A stretch of 64,000 nucleotides of DNA from Methanosarcina vacuolata Z-761 (lineage in GTDB: Archaea > Halobacteriota > Methanosarcinia > Methanosarcinales > Methanosarcinaceae), in NCBI RefSeq assembly GCF_000969905.1, contig NZ_CP009520.1, positions 2,790,001 to 2,854,000 on the forward strand. The letters are read 5' to 3'. Shown in pieces: positions 19,543 through 28,837 of the stretch. Position 1 is the first letter of the stretch, and each line of letters opens with the position of its first letter. The notes beneath the pieces are model-generated. The model ran no database searches, was not told the DNA's origin, and was given only the letters and a program-made list of their open reading frames with translations. The translations under genes were made by a program, and so were the position numbers.

Positions 19543-20700
19543 TTTATGGTGCTTTTTTTCTTAACTCTCAGCCAAGTGCTGTAATCCCTTTTTATCACTA
19601 ATAAAGAACGCAGTAATTGCCCCTGTCAAAAATACAGCTAAAGAACAATACTTTTTTACAGAACGCATTGTATATCGGTGTAAATTCTCCATATTGCACG
19701 TTTTTTTGGCTAATTTAAATATGTCCTCAATGAGAGATCTAATAGGCTTAAGTCCTCCCCAATTTTCCATCAAAGTTTTAAATTTTACTACAAGTCTTTT
19801 ATATATTTTCTTATCTTCTTCCGTATTTCTTTTTGAATCAAATATGTTCAAAGGATAGCTTAACATGTTGAAAAGTTTGTTATAATTGCAATTAATCCTT
19901 GGAAAAATAATCGGAACTATTTTGTATTTCGCTATTCCTATTACATAGTTTTCATATGAAAAATAACCTTTATCGAAATAAAGTACATCTCCTTGTCTTA
20001 TTTTCTTCCTTTTCTTTAGCTCTTCTAGAATCTGAGGATAAACCGTGTATTCACTAACATTTGCTTCATTAATAATGAAAGTTAAAGGTTTTAAGCTTGG
20101 ATATTCTATGGCAAGACTCAGTTTCATCCCTATGAAATAACCTCGATGCTTAGAGTGTCCCCATTTAAATTCTCGATCTTCTAACATCTTTTTGCTAATT
20201 TTTCTCTTAAACCAGTTAAGATCAAGATTGATGTCTGTGCTATCGATTATGATATGGCTTAAACCTCTTTTACGCTGAGAACAAACATTGTTAAGTAATC
20301 CAATAACAAAGTTGATAAACTGCATAGGATCAAAGCTGCTTATGATACTGTATACTTCATTTTCAGAAGGTACTGATGTTATTCTCATAAATTTTCTTAA
20401 TTTCTTCTTTTCTTCCAATTCTCTGACTACATAGGAAATCTCAAGGCAGAAATACATGCTCGTAATAACGATTTTCAGAGCAGGTATTGATCTTTCGAGA
20501 GGTAAGATTTCATATTGTGAAAGAATTTGCTTGGTGGATCGTAAATCAAAAACGTTTAATATCTCTGAAAGCAATTTCCATTTGTAATCTTCGTTTATTG
20601 GGATAAGCGGAGGTTTCACAAACAAACACCAAAGGAGGATTATACATCCTCCTCAATAAATTTTACGATTTTTAACGAGGTAAAATCAAATTTTAGACAA
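19543..20700 (-). mobile_element. Insertion sequence (DDE transposase element)
   Basis: The element is defined by one transposase gene and by comparison with the decayed copy at 9187-9443, which fixes one end at about 19543. The other end could not be placed by terminal inverted repeats and is given approximately. The promoter side holds GGAGGATTATACATCCTCC at 20633-20651, an inverted repeat immediately upstream of the gene. Confidence 0.65.
19561..20625 (-). CDS. IS4/IS5-like DDE transposase
   Basis: A 354-residue transposase with a plausible complete DDE triad: the first Asp in HIIIDSTDINLD near residue 128, the second in VLYFDKGYFSYENY near residue 220, and Glu in PIRSLIEDIFKLAK near residue 304. 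The YREK-like Tyr/Arg positions after the Glu (LHRYTMRSVKKY) are of the type seen in IS4/IS5-group enzymes. The reading frame is intact, so the element could be active. A partial copy lies at 9.2-9.4 kb in the opposite orientation. Confidence 0.85.
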   Translation of the reverse strand: MFVKPPLIPINEDYKWKLLSEILNVFDLRSTKQILSQYEILPLERSIPALKIVITSMYFCLEISYVVRELEEKKKLRKFMRITSVPSENEVYSIISSFDPMQFINFVIGLLNNVCSQRKRGLSHIIIDSTDINLDLNWFKRKISKKMLEDREFKWGHSKHRGYFIGMKLSLAIEYPSLKPLTFIINEANVSEYTVYPQILEELKKRKKIRQGDVLYFDKGYFSYENYVIGIAKYKIVPIIFPRINCNYNKLFNMLSYPLNIFDSKRNTEEDKKIYKRLVVKFKTLMENWGGLKPIRSLIEDIFKLAKKTCNMENLHRYTMRSVKKYCSLAVFLTGAITAFFISDKKGLQHLAES

Positions 20701-20969
20701 AAAGAGAATGTATTTTTTTAAGGGAAAACTAAATTTCATGTTATTTGAGGGAATAAAACAATTATAACACTCATTGTTTCATAAGATTTTTTAGGTCCCT
20801 AAAATAATTGTTAAAGTTTTCTATTTTAATATGGCCTTTATAAAAATACTGATAACTAAATAAGACGTTTTACCAGAATTTCCACAAAGTTTATTTATAT
20901 CTGTATTTTAGCTAATGATTTTATAAATTAAAATTATTGCCCAAAGTAGAACAGTTTTTATTAGTTTCT

Positions 20970-21495
20970 AAATTTAGGTGCAAGTCCCATACTTAAGGTT
21001 ACTTGATAAATCCTATGCCCTGTCGCCTTAGGCATGTACTTGTTTTCAATAACGGGTAACGATAGGGCTGTTATACATGATCTAAGGTACAAATCGGGGT
21101 TCTAGAGTTTGAGAACGTATGGCTTGGGCTGGCGGGTAGTGTCTCAATAATGGGTATAAGGGTTCCTAATACCTACGTATGGCTCGCGGTGGTATCGGTG
21201 GGCAGTTGGTATCAGGTGCAGGTGCTAAGGGTCTAAGACCTGCCGCATGGTTTGGGCGGTGCATGTGGGTAGGCTGGTCTTGTTCTTTGCGTATAAAGAC
21301 TGGATGAAACTTTAGGTATATCTCTATAGGTTTTCCTAAAGCTGGATTCTTTGTCCGGTCTTTCCCTGCGGGCAGGGTAGCAAAAAGAGGTATTTTTCTT
21401 AATCCTTTCTAGATTTGGTACAGATTGATTGCCTAAATTAGTAAAAAGGGAAGTTAAGCCGGAGCGGGAGGGAAGGCTTGCCTTCCCTCCTTTCA
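20970..21495. ncRNA. Candidate structured non-coding RNA (GC-rich, hairpin-rich block)
   Basis: This 520-nt stretch is much richer in G and C than the AT-rich flanks and has no convincing frame. It contains several hairpins: ATGCC...GGCAT (21015-21035), GTTCT...AGAAC (near 21099-21116), GGTAT...ATACC, GGTCTAAGACC and TTTAGG...CCTAAA (21311-21340). Three degenerate copies of CGTATGGCTTGGGCTGG-like sequence are spaced about 60-65 nt apart (21116, 21176, 21244). It ends with a strong GGAGGGAAGGC/GCCTTCCCTCC hairpin followed by Ts, like a terminator on the plus strand. Strand and class are undecided; it is not a tRNA, and no RNase P or SRP core motif is seen. Confidence 0.4.
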
Positions 21496-21578
21496 AAATT
21501 TAGTTTATTTGTATCTTTTTAGTGAGAAAAAGAGTTCTGTTTAGCTAAATTGACAACTAATTTTTTACGTGACGACGT

Positions 21579-21965
21579 TTATCTATATTTGTATTTAGTT
21601 GAAGGGCTAGCTGTTTCGATATCAGATACCTTTCCATCGACTACCCAAACCCAATTTCTACCATAGCCCTCCATTATGTTATTACATCGGAATTTTTCCA
21701 TAGCATTTTGATACTGAGAAAGCATTATTGTTATATCACTATTAGTAGGTAAATCATCTTCATCGAAAAGTTCGAAGTCATTAAATGGCTTAAAGTTCTC
21801 TCCTAGAATTTTATTTGCATTTTCTACGATTTTATTTATGTATGTAAGTTTGAATTTATTTATGGCATTATCAGGTTTTTTCTTGGACATTTCAGATATT
21901 TCTTTGTGCATATCAAATAACTGCGCATTAACTGTTATAAAAAAATCTACATCTTCTTCTTTCAT
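21579..21965 (-). CDS. Small helical protein paired with PD-(D/E)xK nuclease
   Basis: A 128-residue, mostly alpha-helical, acidic protein (MKEEDVDFFITVNAQLFDMHKEI, NKFKLTYINKIVENANKIL). No family is recognised. It lies 10 nt downstream of the nuclease gene on the same strand, with a GAAGGTGATAAT ribosome binding site, so the two are surely co-transcribed. A role as accessory, immunity or regulatory partner of the nuclease is inference from that pairing. Confidence 0.6.
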   Translation of the reverse strand: MKEEDVDFFITVNAQLFDMHKEISEMSKKKPDNAINKFKLTYINKIVENANKILGENFKPFNDFELFDEDDLPTNSDITIMLSQYQNAMEKFRCNNIMEGYGRNWVWVVDGKVSDIETASPSTKYKYR

Positions 21966-21975
21966 ATTATCACCT

Positions 21976-23346
21976 TCAAGATGGACATAATCTCATAAAC
22001 TCAACATATTTTTTCTTAAGTACATCAATTGGTAAACGCTGTTTTGTTTCGTAGAGTAAGCACATTGTCTTAAGGTCTTCATCGTCTAAAATTAATATAC
22101 ATCTTCTTTGCCCAGACCACAAATTAATTGTATTTTTTACTATTTTTGAAGGAGGTTTTTTCCGGGTAACAATGACTCCAAATTTTCCAAAGTTATCATT
22201 TAAGTATCTATTTAATTGATAAATATGGTCTCTTGAAATCTCTTTTACATTTTTTAGCTCAAAAACGATTTGTTGACTTCCGTAGTTATCATATATATCC
22301 TTTAAAAAATCATATGAGCGATTGTTATAAAATATCAAGTCCCGAATTAAAACACCTGAATCAGTTCGGCTTTGTTCGGCAGCAAAGTCTAGCTTTGGAT
22401 AGAATAATGACGCCAACAACTGACATACATAATCTTCATATTTTTTATCAGCATTGTCAGTTTTCCCAGTCGGTAAATTTATTATTGTTGATAATTTTCT
22501 CTGACTAGAAGTAACTGGAATTGGTGCAAACAATGGATCGTTTTTGCAATCTGAACTTGTTCTCTCTTTTATTTTTATATAAGTTTGAATAACATCATAA
22601 TTTTGCCTGTTATAGTTAAGTAAAGACACATGCTCAGTTTGTTTACTATCCCCACTTTGAACGTTTTTTATATAATAGCTATGTAGATAGTCCTGATAAT
22701 TTATCCATGACATTCGCCTTAACCATCTTTTTGGGACTAAAATTATTGGACTTTTTGTGATGGGATTTACAGGTAAGGTCACATCTTCTTCATCAAGAAC
22801 ATGCTTTCTATAATTATAGACAGTAATATGTGTGCTTTCAGTAGGAATACTGTGTTCCTCACATTGATCAATTGTATAATCTATTAAGAATGATTTTAAA
22901 AAGCTGCACGCAAAATCGCTTATTCTATCAGTTGATATCTGTTCTACAAATAACTGTATTTCTTCAAAGTGAACAAAACCAGATGAGTTAATCTGAGGTA
23001 TGTTTTCAAATAATGAGAGAATTCTTTCAGCCACAGCTTCTCCTATTGGCATTCCTTTTCGTGTTTTTGAGTTCCCTAAACCCACCTCATCACATTCAGA
23101 ACATTTTACTAGAACGTCAATAGCCCCTGATTTTTTTCCTTTTCTTAGCAAATAACCTAGATGGTTAAAACTATTTACTAAAGAAGTATGCAAAGAGTTG
23201 TCTTGTAAAGAAGGGGATTTCCATAAAAGAAATGGGTCTAAATATAAGGGTATATCCTCATCCAAAAAAGGGATTGCAAAATCAACTTCTTCTTGAGTAA
23301 AAGGCAAGTTGTAGTAATCATTTAATCTAGGTCTGATTAAAGACAA
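21976..23346 (-). CDS. Predicted PD-(D/E)xK endonuclease, candidate defence protein
   Basis: A 456-residue protein. Residues 1-290 form an unassigned N-terminal domain (RPRLNDYYNLPFTQEE, DIPLYLDPFLLWKS) with a CSEC pair. Residues 300-395 show the order of a restriction-endonuclease fold: Glu304 in KYEDYV, Asp336 in LIRDLIFY, Glu363-x-Lys365 in IVFELKN, and Gln377 in the following helix. It is therefore a likely metal-dependent nuclease. Together with its small downstream partner, and next to mobile elements and a hairpin-rich RNA block, it has the look of a two-gene defence island. No methyltransferase accompanies it, which argues against an ordinary restriction-modification system. Confidence 0.65.
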   Translation of the reverse strand: MSLIRPRLNDYYNLPFTQEEVDFAIPFLDEDIPLYLDPFLLWKSPSLQDNSLHTSLVNSFNHLGYLLRKGKKSGAIDVLVKCSECDEVGLGNSKTRKGMPIGEAVAERILSLFENIPQINSSGFVHFEEIQLFVEQISTDRISDFACSFLKSFLIDYTIDQCEEHSIPTESTHITVYNYRKHVLDEEDVTLPVNPITKSPIILVPKRWLRRMSWINYQDYLHSYYIKNVQSGDSKQTEHVSLLNYNRQNYDVIQTYIKIKERTSSDCKNDPLFAPIPVTSSQRKLSTIINLPTGKTDNADKKYEDYVCQLLASLFYPKLDFAAEQSRTDSGVLIRDLIFYNNRSYDFLKDIYDNYGSQQIVFELKNVKEISRDHIYQLNRYLNDNFGKFGVIVTRKKPPSKIVKNTINLWSGQRRCILILDDEDLKTMCLLYETKQRLPIDVLKKKYVEFMRLCPS

Positions 23347-24003
23347 TTTTGTACCACATCTTGTGTAGATTTTTATACACTTTTACAGTTAACATTCATA
23401 TATAGCTTTGTTTTTTTATTAGTATAACTATTCAAAAATATAATTTCCACTCTGATATGTAAGTTGCGGCATAGTAATGTTTATAGGATTTTAGCGCATC
23501 ATCATATAACAGCAAATTTCCGATAAGAATCCTTCAATTAGTAATTCTTATAGGAATTTGCAATGTATGACTACAATACTTTGTTGCTATGGTTTGCATA
23601 TTTCTTCGAAAACTTTTACCTTATAAAACTTATTTTTTTTCAAACAAAGTAAAAAGAGAAAAGTAAAAGATCTCAGGTATAACTATCCTCTATCATATAG
23701 GGTCTCCCTGAAGAAGATTAGCTAAAGTGAAAGTGCGGTCAGTGCAGTCCCGTCCTGAAGATGTCCTGCAGCTGTCCGATAAGTATTGACAATAAATTTC
23801 TAACCGGTGGACTGTTGGAAAACTTTACTACCGGCCGCTTATATATTTAACTTCAAATAAGTATTTAACGAACACAATATCAGTATTCGGGAAAGAATGC
23901 CTTTACCTGTTGAAGGAAACGGACCTTCCACGCGTCAATCAATTTATTCAGTAATTACTGTACTTGATTTAAGCTTTGTTATACTGCAAGCCTTTAAAAA
24001 AAT

Positions 24004-24245
24004 TGCTTGCTCATAAGCCTTTTCAAAAAAAGCCTTAGAGAAAAACCCTTCGGAGCGGCGTGATCACAACCCTTTTCAAAAAAGGCTTGACCGAAAACCC
24101 TGACCATTTGAGTTTGAGAGCCTTATCCCCAAACCCTATCAGCGTGATCAACCGGCGCAACGGTTGTGGGACAACCCTTTTCAAAAAAGGCTTGACCGAA
24201 AACTTCAGCAACGTGGTCGGCGTGATCAAACAGCGCACAATGGTT
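24004..24245. repeat. Dispersed palindromic repeats (CCTTTTCAAAAAAGG and AACCG-n-CGGTT)
   Basis: Two copies of a unit with ACAACCCTTTTCAAAAAAGG followed by CTTGACCGAAAAC lie at about 24067-24098 and 24172-24203, with a third variant at 24008. Between them sits GATCAACCGGCGCAACGGTT, a small hairpin. Very similar units occur at 28215-28375, and the hairpin alone at 36120-36138. The spacer from 23347 to 24003 shows no gene. Confidence 0.85.
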
Positions 24246-24357
24246 GCGGGTCAACGATGCGATCAAAAGGAGCAGAAGCAGGTTAATTTAAGAAAAAGAA
24301 AAAGGAAAGGAAAAAGAAAAAATAGAGTTTAAATATAAATTATATTTAATATAAATT

Positions 24358-25323
24358 TTATTTATCTGGAGATCTTAAAACCGGTTTTTTTCTGACAAAC
24401 GTCCTTTTACCAAAGGCTGTCCTGTCCCGGAAAAGCAGTTTTTTCATGGAAAATGAATCATCAAGGCTTATTACAATTGCTCCAGCAAGGATGAAAACGC
24501 AGCCGATAAGCATCCCACTGTGAATCGGGCTTCCAAGTACCGTATAATCGAAGAATATGCAGGAAACCGGCTCAAGCAGAGTAAGGAGACTGCCTGTAAT
24601 AGCATTCACGCCTGCTACACCCCTTATATAAAATACTGCACCGATTCCTGTGATTAATACCCCAAAGAGCACCAGGACTGGAAGGTTTGTGATAAGTGTA
24701 TCCCGTGGAACGGAAACTGCAAACGGTGAAAGGAAGAAAAGGCTAATTGCACTCTGCCAGAAGAGCTGAGTAAGCCCGTTATATTCATCTCTGAGATAAC
24801 GAACCGAGATTATTACGCCACTGCTGAAAAGACCTCCAATAAGCCCGAAAAGCACTCCCTTAAGATAACTACTGCCAAACTCAAGCTGTTCAAAACCTCC
24901 TTCAGGCCTTGTTATATAAAAGATCCCTATCAAACCAAGGAAGAGGGCAAGAATAGTTTTTCCCGTGTTCTTTTCTCCCAGAAGCAGAGGGGAAAGAATA
25001 GTCAGATAAATCGGGTCCGTATAGAGAAGAAGAACAGCTGAAGAAGCTCCTAGATACCGAATTGCCGAATAATAGGAAAACATTTGCGAAACATAGAAAA
25101 CTCCCAGGAGAAGCAGGTACTTCTTCTTTCTTTTTAGAGCGAGCTGGCCTAAATTACCGGTAATTGCAAGATAGAATAAAAGAGCTGTTAGTCCAAAGAG
25201 TATTCTGTAGAAAATAATTGAGCCTATGGACATATCCTCAAGCTGTTGCATGTAGATCCCAACGGTGCCGTAAATGACGCATGCGACTAGCAATTCAAGG
25301 TGATGTTTAGAAGTATCAGTCAT
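24358..25323 (-). CDS. EamA/DMT family transporter
   Basis: A 321-residue integral membrane protein with about ten helices in two homologous EamA halves. The first half carries GTVGIYMQQLEDMS, then ILFGLTALLFYLAI; the second half carries YIRGVAGVNAITGSLLTLLEPVSCIFFDY, the typical end-of-repeat motif of drug/metabolite exporters. The length is usual for the family. The substrate cannot be inferred. The gene stands alone, with a basic C-terminal tail (RKKPVLRSPDK). Confidence 0.85.
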   Translation of the reverse strand: MTDTSKHHLELLVACVIYGTVGIYMQQLEDMSIGSIIFYRILFGLTALLFYLAITGNLGQLALKRKKKYLLLLGVFYVSQMFSYYSAIRYLGASSAVLLLYTDPIYLTILSPLLLGEKNTGKTILALFLGLIGIFYITRPEGGFEQLEFGSSYLKGVLFGLIGGLFSSGVIISVRYLRDEYNGLTQLFWQSAISLFFLSPFAVSVPRDTLITNLPVLVLFGVLITGIGAVFYIRGVAGVNAITGSLLTLLEPVSCIFFDYTVLGSPIHSGMLIGCVFILAGAIVISLDDSFSMKKLLFRDRTAFGKRTFVRKKPVLRSPDK

Positions 25324-25492
25324 AGATTATTTAGAGTGATCAAATGTATATATATTTTTAGTAAGATATCACTTTTTAATATTTATTACACTGTTTAAAA
25401 TTATAATTCTTTGCAGGTCCCAAACTCAGTTTTGAGATCACAAACGTTTTTTACAGGCTACAACCTTTGTATTTTTTACAGGCAGGACGGCT

Positions 25493-27184
25493 TTAATTTT
25501 TAAATTTTTGGAGGCTGAGCACCACATGCTGTCTGCTTCCAGTTCTATAGATAGTAAGCCCCTTCAAACCCTGTTTCCAGGCATAAACCAAAGCCTGTTT
25601 GATATCCTCTTTTCCTGCAGAACCAGGCATGTTTATAGTTTTCGAAATACCGGCATGGCAGTGTCGTTGAAACGCAGCCTGCATATCAATATGGGCCTTC
25701 CAGTCAATGTCAAGAGCTGACCTGAAAAGCTGCTTTTCCTCTTTACTTACAAGTTCTGGACTTTCCACATCCTGCAACGTACCGTATTTATAGACATGAT
25801 CCAGAAGCCAGTTATAGTCAGCTTCCGAAAGTTTTGATTTGAAATGAGCCTTGAAAAACGGATGCACAAGCATAAATTCTCTGCCTACGGTTTGAGTTCG
25901 CCTGTAGACCCAGCTGAAAACAGGTTCAATTCCTGCCGAACAACCGGCAAGAATGCTGATCGTGCCTGTCGGAGCGACTGCGGTTAATGCAGCATTCCTC
26001 ATAGGAAGTTCCCATGTGGAATTCTCATATTCCGGAAAACTTCCTTTTTCCACAGCAAGCTTCCTTGATTCCCTGATAGAAGCCCATGTAATCTGTTCCA
26101 TAAGCTTTTCCGCAAGCTCGAGAGCCTCCTGTGAGTCGTAGGGCAGCCCGAGCTTTAAAAGCATGTCGTGAAGCCCCATTACTCCAAGCCCTATTTTCCT
26201 GGTCCTCTTAGTTGCAGCCTCGATCTCCGGAGCAGAATATGCGTTCTTATCAATTTCGTTATCAAGGAAACGGATAGCTTTTCCAGCTACTTCTCTGAGA
26301 AAGTCCCAGTTTACTTTCTCGTCCATAACGAAAAGGGAAAGGTTTATGCTGCCCAGGTTGCAGGCCTCAAAAGGCAGAAGTGGTTCTTCCCCGCAGGGGT
26401 TTGTGGCCGAGATATCACCAAGTGCAGGCGTGAAGTTATCCCTATTTATTCGGTCATAAAAAAGAATACCCGGTTCGCCGTTTCTCCAGATCCCTTCTAC
26501 AATCTCGGAAAATATGCGCCCAACTGTTACACCGGTTTGCCCGTTCCAAACTTCGTCAGCCTTATCTGCTTCAACAAGTTCCATGAAAACATCAGGTACC
26601 ATAACCGAGAGATTGAAGTTGCTCAACTCGCCTTCGACATGCTTTGCCCTGATGAAAGAAAGGATATCGTTGTGGGAAATATCAAGGATGCCCATGTTAG
26701 CACCCCGTCGCCTTCCAAATTGTTTTACGATCTCAGTTGCTTCATTAAAAAGTTTCATGACAGCTACAGGACTGCTCGTCGTGTCATTGTCATATGTGCT
26801 GGAAGACCCTTCAGGGCGTATTTTTGAGAAATCAAAACCTGTGCCTCCTCCGGTTTTCTGGATCAGGGCTGCAGTTTTTATCGAATCGAAGATTTCCTCA
26901 ACCCTGTCCTCCACAGGAATTACAAAACAAGCTGCAAGCTGTCCGAGTTCAGTGCCCGCGTTCATGAGCGTGGGTGAGCTCGGAAGAAAAATCTTTCTGA
27001 CCATGAGATCTTTAAAATCAAGATACTCTTCCTCAGTTGCTGCTACTGCCTTTGCAACTCTCTCACATACCTCCTCCCAATCCTTTTCTCCCTCACGCAG
27101 ATACCTGGCTTTAAGGGTTTCACTTGCCAGAAAATCCAGTCCCTTTTCTGTTTCCCACACAAAAATCTCCTCTCCTGTGAGCAT
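25493..27184 (-). CDS. nrdJ: Ribonucleotide reductase, adenosylcobalamin-dependent (class II), compact form
   Basis: A 563-residue catalytic subunit that makes deoxyribonucleotides. Class II features are the first redox Cys in LGQLAACFVIP near residue 88, GGGTGFDFS, and the active-site finger loop NPCGEEPLLPFEACNLGSINL near residue 262. Further ones are TGTISILAGCSAGIEPVF and the C-terminal substrate loop region LTIYRTGSRQ. It ends shortly after that point, so it lacks the long C-terminal Cys-pair tail found in many class II enzymes. Reduction of the active site may then depend on another protein or tail. No partner subunit is near. Assignment to B12-dependent class II rests on the domain pattern. 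Confidence 0.88.
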   Translation of the reverse strand: MLTGEEIFVWETEKGLDFLASETLKARYLREGEKDWEEVCERVAKAVAATEEEYLDFKDLMVRKIFLPSSPTLMNAGTELGQLAACFVIPVEDRVEEIFDSIKTAALIQKTGGGTGFDFSKIRPEGSSSTYDNDTTSSPVAVMKLFNEATEIVKQFGRRRGANMGILDISHNDILSFIRAKHVEGELSNFNLSVMVPDVFMELVEADKADEVWNGQTGVTVGRIFSEIVEGIWRNGEPGILFYDRINRDNFTPALGDISATNPCGEEPLLPFEACNLGSINLSLFVMDEKVNWDFLREVAGKAIRFLDNEIDKNAYSAPEIEAATKRTRKIGLGVMGLHDMLLKLGLPYDSQEALELAEKLMEQITWASIRESRKLAVEKGSFPEYENSTWELPMRNAALTAVAPTGTISILAGCSAGIEPVFSWVYRRTQTVGREFMLVHPFFKAHFKSKLSEADYNWLLDHVYKYGTLQDVESPELVSKEEKQLFRSALDIDWKAHIDMQAAFQRHCHAGISKTINMPGSAGKEDIKQALVYAWKQGLKGLTIYRTGSRQHVVLSLQKFKN

Positions 27185-27332
27185 TCAACAGGCTTAGTCT
27201 CCGATAAAAGAAGTTACTCTTATTAGGCGGGCTTTTTTATCATTGTATCCGAAAATATGATCATAAATTGTGATCAGAAATAATGGTCAAAAATTGTGAT
27301 CAGAAATAATGGCCAAAAACTAACTTTCTCAT

Positions 27333-27396
27333 AAAAACCAATGCGGTCCTTGGATTAAAAATCATTTTATCCATAGAGAATGACGAATAGCCAAAA
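27333..27396. repeat. Dispersed repeat, copy 2 (AAACCAATGCGGTC family)
   Basis: Matches 9127-9190: AAAAACCAATGCGGTC, then GAATGACG near the other end, with scattered changes. Just before it, at 27258-27310, an ATGATCA/GTGATCAGAAATAATGG motif is repeated twice. No gene between 27185 and 27497. Confidence 0.7.
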
Positions 27397-27497
27397 TGAT
27401 GGTAAAAAATAGAAATAAAAAGCAGAATGTATAAAAATAGAAAGCTGGAAAGATAGGAAAAATAAAAAGCGGGGGTTGCCCCTAAGTATAAGAAGTT

Positions 27498-27965
27498 TCA
27501 GACCAGCTCAGCTTTTATAATTTTTACTTCGGTTTTCGGGCGGTCCTGACGGTCAGTTTTCACTTTTCCTATAGAATCCACAACATCCATGCCCCCCACT
27601 ACCTTTCCGAAGACAGGGTGCATCTTGTCGAGATAATTATTGTTCACAAGGTTGATAAAGAACTGGCTGCCGCCGGTGTTCGGGCCTGCATTTGCCATGG
27701 ATAGAGTGCCCCTATCATTGCGGTTATGGCTTGTGAATTCATCCGGGATCTCATAACCTGGACCTCCCATGCCCGTACCTGTTGGGTCTCCGCCCTGGAT
27801 CATGAATTTGTCGATTACCCTGTGGAAAATAACTCCGTCATAGAAACCTTTTTCCACCAGTTTTGCGAAATTTCCTACCGTAATCGGCATGTCTTCAAAG
27901 AGCTCGATTGTTAAATCACCCATAGTGGTATGTAGAACCACTTTCTTTCCTTTCCATACAGCCAT
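27498..27965 (-). CDS. Peptidyl-prolyl cis-trans isomerase, cyclophilin type
   Basis: A 155-residue single-domain cyclophilin that catalyses proline isomerisation in the cytoplasm. Conserved active-site segments are FHRVIDKFMIQGGDPTGTG (Arg, Phe, Met, Gln of the catalytic pocket), SMANAGPNTGGSQFFI and LDKMHPVFGKVVGGMDVV. No signal peptide. The length matches bacterial/archaeal small cyclophilins. It is monocistronic, with the start preceded by TGAGGAAAAGCA. Confidence 0.95.
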   Translation of the reverse strand: MAVWKGKKVVLHTTMGDLTIELFEDMPITVGNFAKLVEKGFYDGVIFHRVIDKFMIQGGDPTGTGMGGPGYEIPDEFTSHNRNDRGTLSMANAGPNTGGSQFFINLVNNNYLDKMHPVFGKVVGGMDVVDSIGKVKTDRQDRPKTEVKIIKAELV

Positions 27966-28059
27966 TGCTTTTCCTCAGCTAGTCATCCAGTTTTATTTTT
28001 ATTTTCGCCTGTCTTTTTGTCGGCTTTTCGTGCACTTTATGTTCACCTTACATGTAAAT

Positions 28060-28140
28060 GCTTCGCTGCCCGAGTCCCGTCTCGGGAGGACGGGGCCCTT
28101 TTCGCTCACGTCGTTCGCTCAAGAGGGCTGAATTCGGGGG
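28060..28140. other. GC-rich hairpin block in spacer
   Basis: An 80-nt GC-rich patch has overlapping inverted repeats (CCCGAGTCCCGTCTCGGG and CCCGTC...GACGGG) and the sequence CGCTCACGTCGTTCGCTC. It lies upstream of the cyclophilin gene and is unlike the AT-rich neighbourhood. It could be a terminator or a repetitive element; no gene is visible. Confidence 0.4.
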
Positions 28141-28214
28141 GGTAAAAAATCCACATTTTCAAAGAATTCAGGATGATTTACCAAATTTCTTGTTGGACCT
28201 GTGGAGGGAGTGAT

Positions 28215-28375
28215 TACAACCCTTTTTAATAAAGGATTTACTGCAACCCTTTTCAAAAAAGGCTTGACCGAAAACCTCAGCAACATTTGAATTTGATGAA
28301 CTTAGCCCCAAACCCTATCGGCGTGATAAACCGGCGCAACGGTTTGTAATCAAACGGCGCAACGGTTGCAACCCA
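28215..28375. repeat. Dispersed palindromic repeats, second cluster
   Basis: Contains CAACCCTTTTCAAAAAAGG followed by CTTGACCGAAAACC (about 28245-28275), and two copies of the CGGCGCAACGGTT hairpin (28330-28370). The order and the linking CCCAAACCCTATCGGCGTGAT are the same as at 24004-24245, so this is one composite repeat present twice. Confidence 0.85.
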
Positions 28376-28478
28376 ACAGAAAACCGATTACATAAAAATT
28401 ATGGCAGAGTGAAGTTTTACTGAGGAAAATTGGTTTAAGAATGAAATAAGTGTAAGAGATTGAAAGCGTACTTCTACC

Positions 28479-28712
28479 TTACCACAGTCCTATCAATTTT
28501 AGAGAATACAAAAACATAATCCCTGAAAGGATATTGAGTGCTACAAGTTGACCTTTCCTTTTCCTCCATCTTTTTGCCATGACATGATTCATCCAGTAGG
28601 CCATCGAAGTCGCCAGCATCCCGACCACGAAAGCAACACAAACATCAGGGAACCCAAAAATTCGACTGAGAATAAATCCGATTCCTCCAACTACACATAC
28701 TGGGCAAACCAT
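28479..28712 (-). CDS. Small membrane protein with N-terminal CPVC motif
   Basis: A 77-residue protein with a CPVC motif at residues 3-6, then about three hydrophobic segments (GGIGFILSRIFG, VCVAFVVGMLATSMAYWM, ALNILSGIMFLYSLKLIGLW) separated by a very basic loop (MAKRWRKRKGQ). No established family is recognised. It is transcribed in the same direction as, and downstream of, a thioredoxin-like lipoprotein with a CPEC motif. The Cys pair suggests it takes part in the same electron relay across the membrane; this is inference. Confidence 0.6.
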   Translation of the reverse strand: MVCPVCVVGGIGFILSRIFGFPDVCVAFVVGMLATSMAYWMNHVMAKRWRKRKGQLVALNILSGIMFLYSLKLIGLW

Positions 28713-28837
28713 AGCTATCCTCTTGCTCTTCGATTCTATTCGAAACCTTAATTTTACCTTAAGCTTTAGTTTTTAAGCTTTAGTTTTTAGGCTTCAGTTT
28801 TCGATTTATATATGGACGTTGTGATTAAAGTTATTAG

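Noticed and set aside
21233-21496. 87-residue minus-strand frame in the GC-rich block
   Set aside because: It runs through the terminator-like hairpin and the other stem-loops and looks non-coding (Ser/Arg/Pro-rich, no start signal).
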